Assembly (NCBI GenBank): GCA_037447655.1
Contig: JBBHKE010000159.1
Coordinates: 588,041-652,040, forward strand
Length of the DNA stretch: 64,000 nt
From: Zygnema cylindricum
Taxonomy: Eukaryota > Streptophyta > Zygnematophyceae > Zygnematales > Zygnemataceae
Reading direction: 5' to 3'
This document shows positions 1 through 10,348 of this stretch, in pieces. The position numbers and the translations under genes were made by a program. Within the stretch, counting starts at the first letter, position 1; every line of letters starts with the position of its first letter. A model generated the notes under the pieces. The model was not told the origin of the DNA. It saw only the letters and a list, made by a program, of their open reading frames with translations, and did no database searches.

Positions 1-80
1 CGAGGTTGTCCGCTAAACGCAGAGGTTGTCGGTTAAATGTCGAGGTTGTTCGTTAAATGTCGAGGTTGTTCTCGATAGCA
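1..80. repeat. 20-bp tandem repeat at the window edge
   Basis: Three and a half copies of a 20-bp unit resembling cgaggttgttcgttaaatgt run from the first base to about position 75. The copies differ by a few substitutions. The array probably continues to the left of the window. No coding role is visible. Confidence 0.7.
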
Positions 81-1133
81 ACTTTTTATGTTTTTTTATA
101 TTTTTTATATCATGCTCTATGCTGTAAGTCTCCTATGTGCCTTAAGGAAACTTCTACAAACACTGCCAATACTCTATATCCTACTATGAGTTATTTTCTC
201 ATATAGGACTTGTTCTAGATTATTAAAGCATTTACAGCTGTATGAGATTTCTTCATCAATGAGGTTTCTACAATCTCTAGTGTTTGTCATAGCAAGCTTT
301 TGGTTAGTGCTTTTTGTTTGTTAAATACCTGTGTGACTCATAGGTCTTAAACCGATGAAAGGTCAGGAGCACGGCCGAGAAAGCACAAAATGACAGATTG
401 TTAGCTTCGTTTGTTTGCTACCTAACCTTGTTCGTTACTGTAGTTCACAAATCACAACTAGTGTTTTATCTTAATAAATAGTGTCTTTTGTAGTTGCCTT
501 CCCTGTATGAGGGTTTTGTCAACTGAGGTCTTCCTTCAGGCTAAAGGTTCCCTATTGCTGGAGGTTACACAGGCTGAGGAAATCCGCAAGACTGTCACAG
601 AAAGTGACGGCAATATGCGAAAAGACATAGTAGAGCGAGTGTGTTTTTGTTTTTTTAGATAAAAAAATTAAAACTGCTTGTTAGAGTGACCGACTCATTT
701 CACTATCCCTGGTTTGAAACTTATAACTATCTTTAATTTGTGCCTGCAGTGTACCGTTATTTTTCTTTTTGAGACTCTTTTGTGGGCAAGTAGTAGCTTG
801 GGAACTCATCCCACTTTGGATTCGTGGGCTCATTTTGTTTGGCCTCACCATCCGGTTCTATGCCACAGTATGTTGTATCAGTAAAAGTACCATGACGATC
901 ACAAAAATGACTACCATTGAATTTTCAACAATGCTCCGAATGGGAAGTTTGAGGCGAGGATTTGAAGCTTAATCAGAAGGAACCATAAGAAAAAAAGGGC
1001 GAACAGGTTTTGCTTTTGACCCCAAGCAAGAAAGATGCTTTAGTGAAGTATGTGCAAAGTAAGCAAATTGTGGAGGACGCGACTGAGAAAGTAAAGAAAA
1101 TAGCTGAGAAACAGGGAGAGGCGTTTGAAGAGT
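81..1133. other. AT-rich DNA, no gene recognised
   Basis: Two stretches look mildly coding. One, near 540-640, reads as a charged peptide. The other, near 1010-1130, reads as a lysine/glutamate-rich coiled-coil-like peptide. Neither belongs to a family I recognise and neither has a convincing exon structure. They may be exon remnants of a gene lying to the left. Confidence 0.3.
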
Positions 1134-1320
1134 GTAAACTATTGTTCTCCTTCAATATATCATTCTCCTCAATATCTTGTTCTTCTCCAACGTATTGTTT
1201 TCTTCCGTTTTGTCCTCCTCCAATACATTGTTTTCCTCCCATGTATTATTTTTCCTCCCGTCGTTCTTCTCCGATATATTGTTTTCCTCCTATGTATGGT
1301 TCTTCTCCAAAATGCGATTA
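1134..1320. repeat. Degenerate pyrimidine-rich tandem repeat
   Basis: A loose repeat built on tattgttttcctcc motifs, with imperfect units of about 28-32 bp. Open frames over it on both strands follow from the base bias. Confidence 0.5.
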
Positions 1321-2189
1321 AGGAGATTGGCGTTATCTGGAATCAATTTTGAGGCAAATGTTGAGTTTTGTAGGTCGGTGAGTTGTTTTTTTGTCCATGA
1401 GAAGTACATACCAACACGTCTCCACATCTCCTTTCTTCATATGTGGTGCATTTTTTGCAGGTGTCATTAATCGTTCCTTGCGGTCTTGTAAGAATTGACC
1501 CAAAAGGACTCTCAAAACCCTTCAATTCTTAGGGCAACATGGCAATCATGGTTTCTTGGATCGCAAATGGTTTCTGGAATAGTAAACCAAGCACAAATTT
1601 TCATACAAGTTTTCTACAAGATTGGTCACAGTTGTTTTTTATTTTTATTTATCAGAAGAATTTTATGTGATGAACTGAAAGACTCCTTATTTTTGCGATC
1701 TTGGAAGCTGAATTTGTACGAAAAGTTCTACAGTTGCATTGATACGAATTGTTACTTATATCTGTACTAAATCATTTACAATTTTACTTTGTTATTAGAG
1801 TTGATAAATTATTAGTGCTGAACTTCATGACAGTTAATTACAATAAATCATAAATGTCAACGTGGCTCATTGTGGGTCACCTTATATTAAAAGTTCATTT
1901 TTAAACATATTAAGAATACATGACACTTCAACAAGCGAAAAATGATGACATTGTAACTCGTAAAAACTATGACATTGCAGGTCCAATTTTGGAATTGTAG
2001 AAGAAAATTCTTTTATTCTTTTGTTAGATTTTTTTTTTTTGTTTTTTTTTTTTTTAGAAGAAAAGTGTTGAACAGTGGAAACCGGTTCAATATTATGGGT
2101 ATAGCATCATTTAAAAGACGGGCTTTTGAAAATGAAAGGAAATGCTCGGCACGGATCAAACATGTGTAAATGTGGACTCTGCGGTCTTT
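1321..2189. other. AT-rich DNA, nothing recognised
   Basis: There are no long open frames and no recognisable RNA gene. A T-rich run lies near 2028-2056. Nothing else can be supported. Confidence 0.4.
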
Positions 2190-2315
2190 AGGAGACGAAT
2201 CTGGCCGTACATTCCTAGGAGACTAATCTGGCCGTACATTCCTAGGAGACGAATCTGGCCGTACATTCCTAGGAGACGAATCTTGACGTACATTCCTAGG
2301 AGACGATTCAGGCCT
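2190..2315. repeat. 27-bp tandem minisatellite, about 4.6 copies
   Basis: The unit begins aggagacgaatctggccg and repeats at 2190, 2217, 2244, 2271 and 2298 with one or two changes per copy. Because 27 is divisible by three, it stays open on both strands and gives a repeated nine-residue peptide. I treat those frames as artefacts. Copies are directly abutted with no spacers. Confidence 0.85.
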
Positions 2316-3261
2316 TGCACCAGAGATAGTGACGTAAGAAACTCCTCACTTCCTCCAACAATGTACAAGCGGCTATTGCAGCTCGCCACACTATATCCGG
2401 TAAACAACTTCTTAGCAAGTAATGTACGGATCAGCACTTATACATAGTTGATTTCTTGTAGGGAGACAGTGACTTGTGTAGCAAATCACCTCCCAATGAA
2501 AAAGTGAGAAGAAAAATGTGTTGAGAAGGTAGTTGAGTGGGTACATATGGAAGGTTGAGAAGGTGGTTTCCATTCTGTCCTCAGTTTTGATTGGCCACAC
2601 CAATAGCAAACTTTGAGTTTGGAACATTTTAAAGATTTCCAGTGTGGATTTCTGCACTTTTTGGTGTTGAGATATGTTTTCAAAACAGTTTTTATTCATG
2701 TATGACGTGTTACAAAATACTGCAAATTTTTTACTGCTAAACGATCCGTTAGCCTATAGACTCTGTGAAGAAAGGTGCGAAACAAACAAAACTAAGGAAG
2801 CTTAGAAATAAAAACGGAAACCGAGATGCTTTCTATGCAAACTTAACATCAAACGGAAACCGAGATGCTTTCTATGTGAAAACAACCATAGTCAAAGAAG
2901 GTGACCAAGTCATAGCAATTGAGGAGAATTCGACAAGCTGTATGATGAGGCTCACGAGGTTTATGTTGAGAAATGTTGTAACTGGTTTAAATATCCATTG
3001 TAATATAGAATATGGAGACTGTTCAACCATAAAAAACCGGTGGAATTAATAAAAACGTGACCTTCAACTATACAAGCCCAAGCTTGTACCTTAATCCCAA
3101 ACAGATGTAAACTCTTTTTTGTCAACAATGCAAACGCATTTTTAGAAGCAATTAAAAGGCACCAAACTGGTTTAAGCACATAAACAATAACTTGGTTTCA
3201 GTTGCCATGTTACAACTAAAATAATTGCTAAATTCACATTATACATTGCAGTTATGGATAT
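2316..3261. other. Intergenic DNA with a weak coding-like stretch
   Basis: An open stretch at 2765-3049 holds an imperfect direct repeat (acggaaaccgagatgctttc near 2815 and 2855). It is basic and has no recognisable domain. It may be a decayed transposon fragment. The rest is featureless AT-rich sequence. Confidence 0.3.
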
Positions 3262-4179
3262 TGTTGGATATTATCTGAGTCATCGGAATTTGTCATTCAT
3301 ATGACCTAATGGATAGTCATTATCAATGTTGATACAATGCTGTATTAATTTAACATTAATACAAGCTACATAACTTCATCACAAAAGAAATAACTAATAA
3401 AGTACTGGTGAGTTAAACAATAATCTGGAGCCCCCCTTGTTAAATTACTTAAAACGAAATTCATCGTCGAATGACAGACATTGACGGATACCCAAACGTG
3501 GAATAAATGTTTCAAGAAAGTGAAAGGATTGAGACTCAATCGGATTGCGCAAAAAATTGACAAATTACACAACGCGGAAGCGAATATAACTTAAATCAAT
3601 TATCAACTAGCTCACATACATTAAATTCTCATGAACATAGATAGAGACATTACACAATTCAGAAGAGGAAATTCACATTAATTCTCATACATTAACTCTA
3701 CAATAATTTCTCATTAATTGTTCCTTCGATATTACCTACAATAATTTCTCCTTAATTGTTCCTTAGATATTACCTAATCCCTCACTGGCTGACATTTAAA
3801 CTTAGTCACTAGATTACAACTTAGTCACTAGATTACATCCAGAAATCTAATTCTAGAAGCGTCACATGTACTTGGACGCAAAATAGAGTACGACGCAAAC
3901 TGAAACTACTCGAAACGAAAAGTCTAGAAGTTTTATACTTAAAGTACAACTTAACCTACGCGAAACGAAACTGCTAGAAGTACTACGCACTAACCGAAAG
4001 TACTAGAAGTCCCAGAAGTCCTGTACACAAACTAAATAGACCAAGCCGTTCACACTTAATCAAACGAAACTGAAAATTACTAATGAATCGAAATATAATG
4101 TGCGACGTGACGCGCGACAAAATCGACTCACACTAAAAACAAACTAACATCGATAAAATCCCACATTGCAATCTTAACA
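3262..4179 (-). repeat. Probable 3' LTR of copia element 1
   Basis: The right edge is well supported. In minus orientation a polypurine tract (positions 4192-4180, core AAAGGGGGAA) is followed directly by TGTTAAGATTGC, a canonical LTR start. The left edge is a guess, placed at a TGTT on the plus strand that would give an LTR end in AACA. No second LTR exists to fix it, because the 5' half of this element is missing. Short direct repeats near 3660-3840 lie inside. Confidence 0.5.
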
Positions 4180-5118
4180 TTCCCCCTTTAATGTGAGGAT
4201 TTATACTAACTACTGAACAAACTCAAATTAACCCTAATTTAGGTCTCCCCCTAACAAATACATTATGCATTGCAGCTTTAGTTAACATATCTGCTGCCTC
4301 CTCTAAAGTAGGACCAAATATGAATTCTAACTCTTTATCCTTCACTAAATCTCTCACAAAATGCTACTGAATTTTAATATGTTTTGTCTTTTTATAAAAC
4401 ACTGGATTCTTCACTAAAGCAATACTACACATACTGTCAGAATAAATCCTCATGCACTTCACAAAAATTCCCAATTCACTCAACATGTCCTTAATCCAAA
4501 TTGAAGCTTTCGCCGCATGACAAGCCGCCTTGTACTCCGCTTCATTGAATTTAAAGCCACTATACTCCGCTTCATTGAATTTAAAGCCACCGTAGGCTGT
4601 AATCTAGAGCCTCATGAGATTGTTGCTCCACTTAATACAAAAACATAACCATGAGATTGCTGCTCCACTTAATACAAAAACATAACCAGAGGTGGACTTT
4701 CCCGTGTCAAAGTCTCCTCCCCAGTCAGCATCGCAATATCCGAAGAAATCTTACTCGTCTCCACTTCGATAAACCAATCCAATGTTAAATGTTCCTGCAA
4801 AATACCTGAAAATTTGTTTGACCGATTCCCAATGTTGCTTCTTTGGAGCTTGACTGTACCTGCTTAAATTGAAACAGCTGTAGAAATATCTGGTCTTGTC
4901 CCTACACTCAAATACATTAGGCATCCAATTGCCTCTCCAAAAGGGACATTATTAATTTCCTTATCATCAAATTTGCTAAGCTGTAATTCCGGGTCTAGAG
5001 GTGTGCTAAGGGGCTTAGAACCTAACATAGAAAACCGAGTAAGAACTTCTTTACAATATTATTCTTGACTCAATTTAATACATCCGGATTTACTCCTAAT
5101 CACCTCAAAGCCCAATAT

Positions 5119-5574
5119 TTAGTTTGCTTCACCTAAATATGTCACCTTAAAATGCTTCTTCAAATAAGACTTCAATTCTTTAATTTTCTCTAAACTATCT
5201 GACACCATAATGAAATCATCCACATAGACACTAAAAATAATTCGATCCACTCCATTTCCTTTCACATATACACCAGAATCTGAAATTGTTCTTACATATC
5301 CAAAATCAATCAAAACCTTATGTAAGCGTAAATACCATGTCCTCTGTGCTTGCTTCAACCTATACAAGGATTTCTTTTGTCTCCACACTAAACCAGGTTT
5401 AGATGGTACTCCTTCCGGAATCTTCATATAAACCTCCTCCTCGAGATCTCCATTGAGGAAAGTGGTCTCCACGTACATTTGATGGACGTGCTTCTTTCTG
5501 GCTGCCGCCAATGCGATGATCATCCTCAAAGAATCAAACTTAACCACGGGAGCATAGGTCTCCGTATAATCCAC
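5119..5574 (-). pseudogene. Copia 1 reverse transcriptase domain fragment
   Basis: A 151-residue open stretch carries the copia reverse transcriptase core. It opens with the conserved TYAPVVKFDSLR segment, followed by a FLNGDLEEEVYM motif, SLYRLKQA and the catalytic YVDD. The domain would copy element RNA to DNA in a cytoplasmic particle. It lies between an upstream reverse transcriptase part (5605-5856) and frameshifted RNase H sequence at about 4200-5110. It has no start context of its own and is part of a broken polyprotein. Confidence 0.85.
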
Positions 5575-5604
5575 TCCCTCTTTTTGCTGAAATCCGTTAC
5601 AAAC

Positions 5605-5856
5605 TTATCTTGCTTTATAGTTAATCAATTCGCTAGAAACACTAGTTTTTGTCTTAAGTACCCACTTAGAATATATGGCCTTCTTTCCCTCAAGCAATTC
5701 TACTTCCTCAAAAGTCTCATTCTCAACAATAGATTTATATTCCTTGTTAAATGCATCTTCCCACTTAGACTCCCAACCACCCGAATTTCTAGCTTCCGTA
5801 TAAGATTTTGGGTCACCACTTACTCTCTTGCAGTAATTGCTATAAAAGGAATTCAT
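5605..5856 (-). pseudogene. Copia 1, N-terminal part of reverse transcriptase
   Basis: An 83-residue stretch resembling the region before the reverse transcriptase palm in copia polyproteins (W-x3-AFNKEYKSI, then KAIYSKWVLKTK). A frame break separates it from the palm at 5574. It is part of the same dead polyprotein. Confidence 0.75.
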
Positions 5857-5944
5857 TTAACTTAGCCTCTGAAATAAAATTATGAGATTTATCACTAGCT
5901 TTAATTTGAAGACTTAATCGCTCTGGTGCCTTTCCCTTATTCTC

Positions 5945-6370
5945 TCAATTACTTCTCTTAACAATCACTTCTTTTTCCATTATATTCTTTTCACTCTTTT
6001 CAAAAATTGACGGCACACTCTTTTCACTATTTTGACTTTTCAAAGATAATTTTGAACTCTCAGACTTATCATCACTCAAATAGGATTCCAAATCAAAATT
6101 GTCAGAATTTGAAACTTTACCAAATTTCGGTTTCCGTTTTGGAGTCTCACAATGATCGTCTTCCTCGTCCGACGAATCCGCCACTTCGAACTCCTCCAAA
6201 CTGTTTTCTTCTTCAAAATCCAAACTTCCCTCCTTGCCATTCGAATATTCCATGACCGCCTTTAAATTCTCGTGGAAGTCAACATTCCGTGACTCCACTA
6301 CGTTTCGCGTCACAAGATTGAAGATTCGGTACTGATTCGAATTCGCACTATATCCGACAAAAAAACCCAT
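5945..6370 (-). pseudogene. Copia 1, integrase C-terminal segment and acidic linker
   Basis: It begins with the copia motif FVGYSANSNQYRIFN and VESRNVDF, which follows the integrase core. A serine- and acid-rich linker of about 90 residues comes next. Decayed integrase sequence continues to 6631, ending in a motif resembling TLQEMVRAMLHS. There the element is cut by the neighbouring miniature LTR element. Confidence 0.75.
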
Positions 6371-6631
6371 TCCAACTTCGTGGACTAAACTTGCCGGTTC
6401 GTTTGTTTAAGTCAATATATACGATCGCCCGGCAACCCCAAATTCTTAAATGTCGTACGGACGAAACCCGTCCAATCCAAAGTTCTTAAGGCATCTTTTC
6501 GCCCGAAATTGAAGTCAATCTTCGATTACAACCGTAGTTTGCTGTTACAATGGCTTCTCCCCAAAGCGAAGCATTGTGCTTCGTGCTATGAAGCATCGCA
6601 CGCACCATTTCCTGCAACGTCATGTTTTTTT

Positions 6632-6860
6632 TGTTGGATTGGCACGTGAAGCTGGTCCAATACGGGGTAGAATATGGAAATATCCATACTCGAGCCGCCT
6701 GTAATAAATGGGTACGGACCCGCCAGTCTCAACATCGAGCTGGTGGCACAGTGGTAGTGCGTTCGCAGCTGAAGTGAAAGTTCCCAGGTTCGAACCCTGG
6801 CCGGCTCAATTTTCCCAAGTGTGGGACATGCCGAATCCCGGATTTCTAGGAAATCTAACA
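6632..6860 (+). repeat. 5' LTR of the miniature element
   Basis: A 229-bp repeat with TG...CA ends. It contains an A-box/B-box pair inside the tRNA-like region and a perfect inverted motif tatggaaatatccata near 6674-6689. Its copy at 6918-7146 has the same length. Confidence 0.88.
6737..6807 (+). tRNA. tRNA-like cloverleaf inside the 5' LTR
   Basis: These 71 nt fold by inspection into a complete cloverleaf. The acceptor stem has 7 pairs (GAGCTGG with CCGGCTC, one G-T). The D stem GCAC/GTGC has the loop AGTGGTA. The anticodon stem TTCGC/GTGAA has a 7-nt loop, the variable loop is AGTTC, and the T stem CCAGG/CCTGG has the loop TTCGAAC. A box: 6744-6754 (TGGCACAGTGG). B box: 6787-6797 (GGTTCGAACCC). 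The nominal anticodon would be CTG, but position 33 is G here and A in the other copy instead of T. A working decoding tRNA is therefore unlikely. A Pol III promoter role is more plausible. Confidence 0.75.
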
Positions 6861-6873
6861 TGGTATCGAAGCC
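6861..6873 (+). other. Primer binding site of the miniature element
   Basis: TGGTATCGAAGCC lies directly after the 5' LTR. It matches the initiator methionine tRNA 3' end except for an AG/GA swap. Confidence 0.7.
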
Positions 6874-6917
6874 AGCGGGATTGCGGATGGTTTGACCGGC
6901 TTTCCCGTGAGGGGGGG

Positions 6918-7146
6918 TGTTGGATTGGCACGTGAAGCCGGTCCAATACGGGGTAGAATATGGAAATATCCATACTCGAGCAGCCCGTAATAAATGGGTA
7001 CGGACCCGCCTGTCTCAACATCGAGCTGGTGGCACAGTGGTAGTGCGTTCGCAACTGAAGTGAAAGGTCCCAGGTTCGAACCCTGGCCGGCTCAATTTTC
7101 CCAAGTGTGGGACATGCCGAATCCCGGATTTCTAGGAAATCTAACA
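6918..7146 (+). repeat. 3' LTR of the miniature element
   Basis: A 229-bp copy of 6632-6860 with six substitutions. It is followed by RNase H sequence of copia element 2, not by the sequence that precedes the 5' LTR. Confidence 0.88.
7023..7093 (+). tRNA. tRNA-like cloverleaf inside the 3' LTR
   Basis: Same fold as at 6737-6807, with all four stems kept. A box is at 7030-7040 and B box at 7073-7083. Two of the six LTR differences lie here, one in the anticodon loop and one in the variable loop. Neither breaks a pair. Confidence 0.75.
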
Positions 7147-7314
7147 GCAAGCACCTTCCCCCACATACAAAGCATATCCAGATGTGCATCTTCTCATACG
7201 TGCATCCCCATAACTAGCATCACTCCAAGTGGTGATATCAGTGTGCTCCCTTCCCAAATGTAACCATAATTCTTTGGTTCCAACCAGATATCTCATGACT
7301 CTTTTGGCTGCCTT

Positions 7315-7560
7315 TCAATCTCTCTTCCTAGGATCATTAAGACTCCTACTGAGTACTCCAACTGCTGTCGCTATGTCTGGCCTGGTAGAGTTCATAAAAT
7401 AGATTAAACTTCCTACGACCTGTCTATAAGGGATAGACTTCATGAACTCTCTCTCCTCTGGACTCATCTGATCGTCTAAGATCATCGGTCCTCCTTCTCC
7501 ACTCCCATCACTTACTTTTTTCAAGTCCATGGGAGTGGTACAACTGTTAGCATTTTCCAT
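7315..7560 (-). pseudogene. Copia 2, segment between reverse transcriptase and RNase H
   Basis: An 81-residue stretch with the copia connection motif: CTTPMDL, then YRQVVGSLIYF and TRPDIATAVGVLSR. RNase H-like sequence continues to 7147 in broken frame and is then cut off. Confidence 0.8.
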
Positions 7561-7596
7561 TTGGAATTTCTCAAGTATATTACCTATTGCTTCTCT

Positions 7597-8838
7597 CTAA
7601 TTAAGTCTAATAATCTTCTTTCCCCTATCTCTCTCCATTTGGATCCCCAAAATATATTTTGCCTCCCCTAAATCCTTCATGTCAAATCTGCCCCTAAGAT
7701 CTTTCTTTAGCTTATTGATCTTCTCCAAAGACTTAGTTAACACAAGCAGATCATCCACATAAATTGCAATAAAAATGACACCATTCTCATCTTCAAACAT
7801 ATTGATAGAATGGTCAGAGCTGATACGGATATATCCCAGATCGGTGAGAAACTCATCTAGTTTCTTCTTCCACTGTCGGGGAGCCTGCTTCAGTCTATAT
7901 AAAGACTTTATGAGCCTGCAGACTTTGCTCTCTTCTCCTTCTTCCACAAACCCCTCGGGTTGCCTTATGAAAATTTCTTCCTCTAACTCACCATTTAGAA
8001 AAGCAATTTTAAACTGATCTAGTTTCTTATTCCACTGTCGGGGAGCCTGCTTCAATCTATATAAGGACTTTATGAGCCTGCAAACTTTGCTCTCTTCTCC
8101 TTCTTCCACGAACCCCTCGGGTTGCCTAATGAAAATTTCATCCTCTAACTCACCGTTAAGAAAAGCAGTTTTAATGTCCATCAGGTGTATTTCTATGTCT
8201 TTCGCTGCTGCCAGACTGATGAGAATCCTTACTGATGGGAACCGAACAACTGGAGCAAAGGTCTCCTCATAGTCAATCCCCTCCTTTTGGGTGAACCCTT
8301 TCGCTACCAATCGAGCCTTATATCTCTCAATGGTATAATCTGGGTTCAGTTTTAGTTTAAATACCAATTTACACCTTATAGGTTTTATGTCTGGAGGACA
8401 ATCCGCTAGTTCCCAAGTATTTGCTTCCATGATAGAAGTCATCTCATCATTTATGGCTCTAATCCATCTTTCTTTCTCTGGACTATTCACTGCCTCCAAG
8501 TAAGACTGAGGCTCATCTAGGTGAGATAGCTTAGTTACCTTATGAGCGACCTGTTTTTCTTGTATCCTTTTGGTGCTCCTCCTTCCTCCCTCAAACTCCG
8601 AAGCTGGAATGGATGGAAGTCTTGGGTTTCTTCTCACTGTCTCATCGGCTCCCCTGTTCATGGAAGTCGGTTCTGGTCCCGCTTCTTCTATGTCCTCGAA
8701 ATCCATAGGAGTATGTGAGGTTTCCGGTGAGTCTCCTGTATCTCGGATCTCCCCTAAATCTGCAATCACGGTTTCACTTATGTCCCTTTCGGGAACGACC
8801 GAGTTCTCTTCACTGTCGGACTCAAATCTGATTCTCAT
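7597..8838 (-). pseudogene. Copia 2 reverse transcriptase with an in-frame 54-residue duplication
   Basis: 413 open codons. An acidic linker of about 100 residues is followed by the reverse transcriptase domain: YEETFAPVVRF, FLNGELEDEIF, SLYRLKQAPRQW and YVDDLLVL. The segment from FLNGELE to RQW-KKLD occurs twice in a row, with a 162-bp period (about 7843-8004 and 8005-8166) and a few differences. The second copy joins the rest of the domain normally. The extra copy keeps the frame but would disrupt the palm fold, so I infer an inactive enzyme. No start codon choice is meaningful here. Confidence 0.85.
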
Positions 8839-8920
8839 CTTCTTTGTATATTTGAAGGGGTAAATGACTTCCTTTCATCCATGACAACTAAGTGTTTGAC
8901 CAGAATTATATCTTTCTTTG

Positions 8921-9487
8921 CTAAGTCATAGACTTTATATCCCTTAACATCCTTATCATATCCCACAAAGTACTAGGTTTTCCCTTAGCATCTAGTTTGT
9001 AGTTTTTCCTATCCGTGTCAAGACTGTAAACTTGGCTACTGAATACTTTAAGTTGTGAGATATCTGGTTTCCTTCCAACCCATCTCTCATAAGGTGTCAC
9101 TCCCTTTACAGCTGAGGTAAGGACTCTATTCTTAATGTAGTTGGCACAGTTCATTGCTTCTGCCCAAAATCTCTTTCCTATTTTCTTGTCTGCCAACATA
9201 CTGCATACACTATCTCCTAGTGTTCGATTCAACCTCTCAGCTACCCCATTTTGTTCCGGGTTATATGGTACAGTTTTCTGGTGCTGCACTCCCTCATCTC
9301 TCAAATATTCCTCAAACTGGTTAGAGGTATATTCCCCCCCATTATCACTCCTTATCCTCTTAATGGGGGTTTCATGCAACTTCTCACTCCAAGCTTTATA
9401 TTCTTTGAAGTAAGTTGATGCTTCAGACTTTGTTTTCAAAAAGTAGACTCTAGAGTATCTAGACCAGTCATCAGTTATTGTCATCAT
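8921..9487 (-). pseudogene. Copia 2 integrase core
   Basis: 188 open codons with the integrase triad in view: D in TDDWSRY, D in IRSDNGGEY, and E in NPEQNGVAERLNRTL. The spacing is normal for a copia integrase. The N-terminal zinc region (GAG-pre-integrase) should lie at about 9500-9950 but is broken. The frame ends in a scrambled C terminus at 8921. Confidence 0.85.
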
Positions 9488-10093
9488 AAACCTCTTTCCT
9501 CCAACCGAAGGTACTTTTGCAGGTCCCTAAATATCTATGTGGACCAAATCTAACACTTTCTCACCTCCATATGTGGCGGCTTTGGGAAAGGGAAGCCTGT
9601 GAGCCTTACCTTGAGCACAACCACTTCTATCATCCATCATTTCATTATCCCCAAACTGAATGCCTTCTACTACCCTATGCTTTTTTCATTTCCTTCAACC
9701 TATCAAAATGTACATGCCCCAACCGCTTATGCCAAATCATCAACTTAGGAACACCAACATACAAGCATTCTTCTTTTCATTACTCAGGTTAAGCCTAAAC
9801 ATTCCTTGGCTACCGTTATCTGCGCTGAAGTAAACTTCATCCCCATACTTAGTTGGTCAGAGTTTTTGTCTGCCAGGGTGGCAGTTATATTTGCTTAAAC
9901 ACAAAGGGGTCAGGATTATCCTAGAGGCTTCTTGGAAGCTGTCCACTCTGAGGACTTATGGAGGTCTCAGAGTTTCAGTCTTACCCTCCACTAAGACTTT
10001 CAGATCTACTGATCCCACTAGATTTGTAGTAACCACTCTCCCATCCCAATACTCTATCTCTATAGTAGGGATTTTCCTTAGCTTAGTGAAAAG

Positions 10094-10288
10094 TTATTTA
10101 TCACGACACATATGCATGGATACACCTAAGTCGATAATCCATCTTTCTTGTGGAGCTTCCCGAATTGCTTCAAGGGCACACTTCTGTCTCCAAGGGATCT
10201 CGTTCTCCTCCAGACTTTCGTCAACAAGAAGCTCCCCATCCTCCTCAGAAGACTCATACTCGGTTTCTCCTGTCACTTTTGTAACCAC
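10094..10288 (-). pseudogene. Copia 2 aspartic protease N-terminal part
   Basis: An acidic stretch ends in WIIDLGVSMHMCRDK. Copia proteases have DSGAS at this place, so the serine after the catalytic aspartate has become leucine and the alanine valine. The copy is dead by its active site as well as its frame. Confidence 0.75.
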
Positions 10289-10348
10289 AAGTGCCTTTTT
10301 CTTCCCTCCGAAAGAACCCCCTCCACGGTTCTCTTAGAGCCTTTGCTC

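Larger units (their letters stand above)
4180..6631 (-). mobile_element. Ty1/copia element 1, truncated and decayed
   Basis: Reading right to left on the minus strand, the element starts abruptly in the integrase C-terminal part next to the tRNA-LTR miniature element. It then passes through the linker after integrase, reverse transcriptase and RNase H, and ends at a polypurine tract. Gag, protease and the integrase core are absent. The order integrase before reverse transcriptase defines the copia superfamily. The frame is broken at least four times. Two short tandem duplications sit in the RNase H part: a 30-bp unit near 4532-4592 and a 39-bp unit near 4612-4690. Confidence 0.85.
6632..7146 (+). 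mobile_element. Miniature LTR retrotransposon (TRIM-like) with tRNA-like sequence in both LTRs
   Basis: Seen directly: two 229-bp direct repeats (6632-6860 and 6918-7146) differ at six positions. Each starts TGTTGGATT and ends AATCTAACA. The 57-bp interior (6861-6917) starts TGGTATCGAAGCC, which resembles the primer binding site for initiator methionine tRNA (two mismatches to the usual TGGTATCAGAGCC). It ends in a purine run GTGAGGGGGGG. There is no coding capacity, so copying would need enzymes from another element. This is the layout of a terminal-repeat retrotransposon in miniature. Unusually, each LTR holds a tRNA-like cloverleaf. No target-site duplication is present (TTTTT left, GCAAG right). 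Confidence 0.88.

Noticed and set aside
2190-2315. CRISPR-like direct repeats
   Set aside because: The 27-bp copies abut directly with no unique spacers, and the window is eukaryotic nuclear DNA.
2142-2447. Open frame with repeated nine-residue peptide
   Set aside because: It arises from the 27-bp minisatellite and is open on both strands; nothing around it looks like a gene.
2765-3049. A possible small gene with a duplicated NGNRDAFY motif
   Set aside because: The motif comes from a short direct DNA repeat. No family is recognised and there is no splice or start evidence beyond an ATG.
6737-6807. A functional glutamine tRNA gene (anticodon CTG)
   Set aside because: The position before the anticodon is G or A instead of the nearly universal T, and the sequence is embedded in both LTRs of a retroelement. 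I keep it only as tRNA-like.
6586-7263. Open frames of 75-127 codons on both strands around the miniature element
   Set aside because: They are translations of its LTRs. The near-identical peptides simply reflect the duplicated 229-bp repeat.
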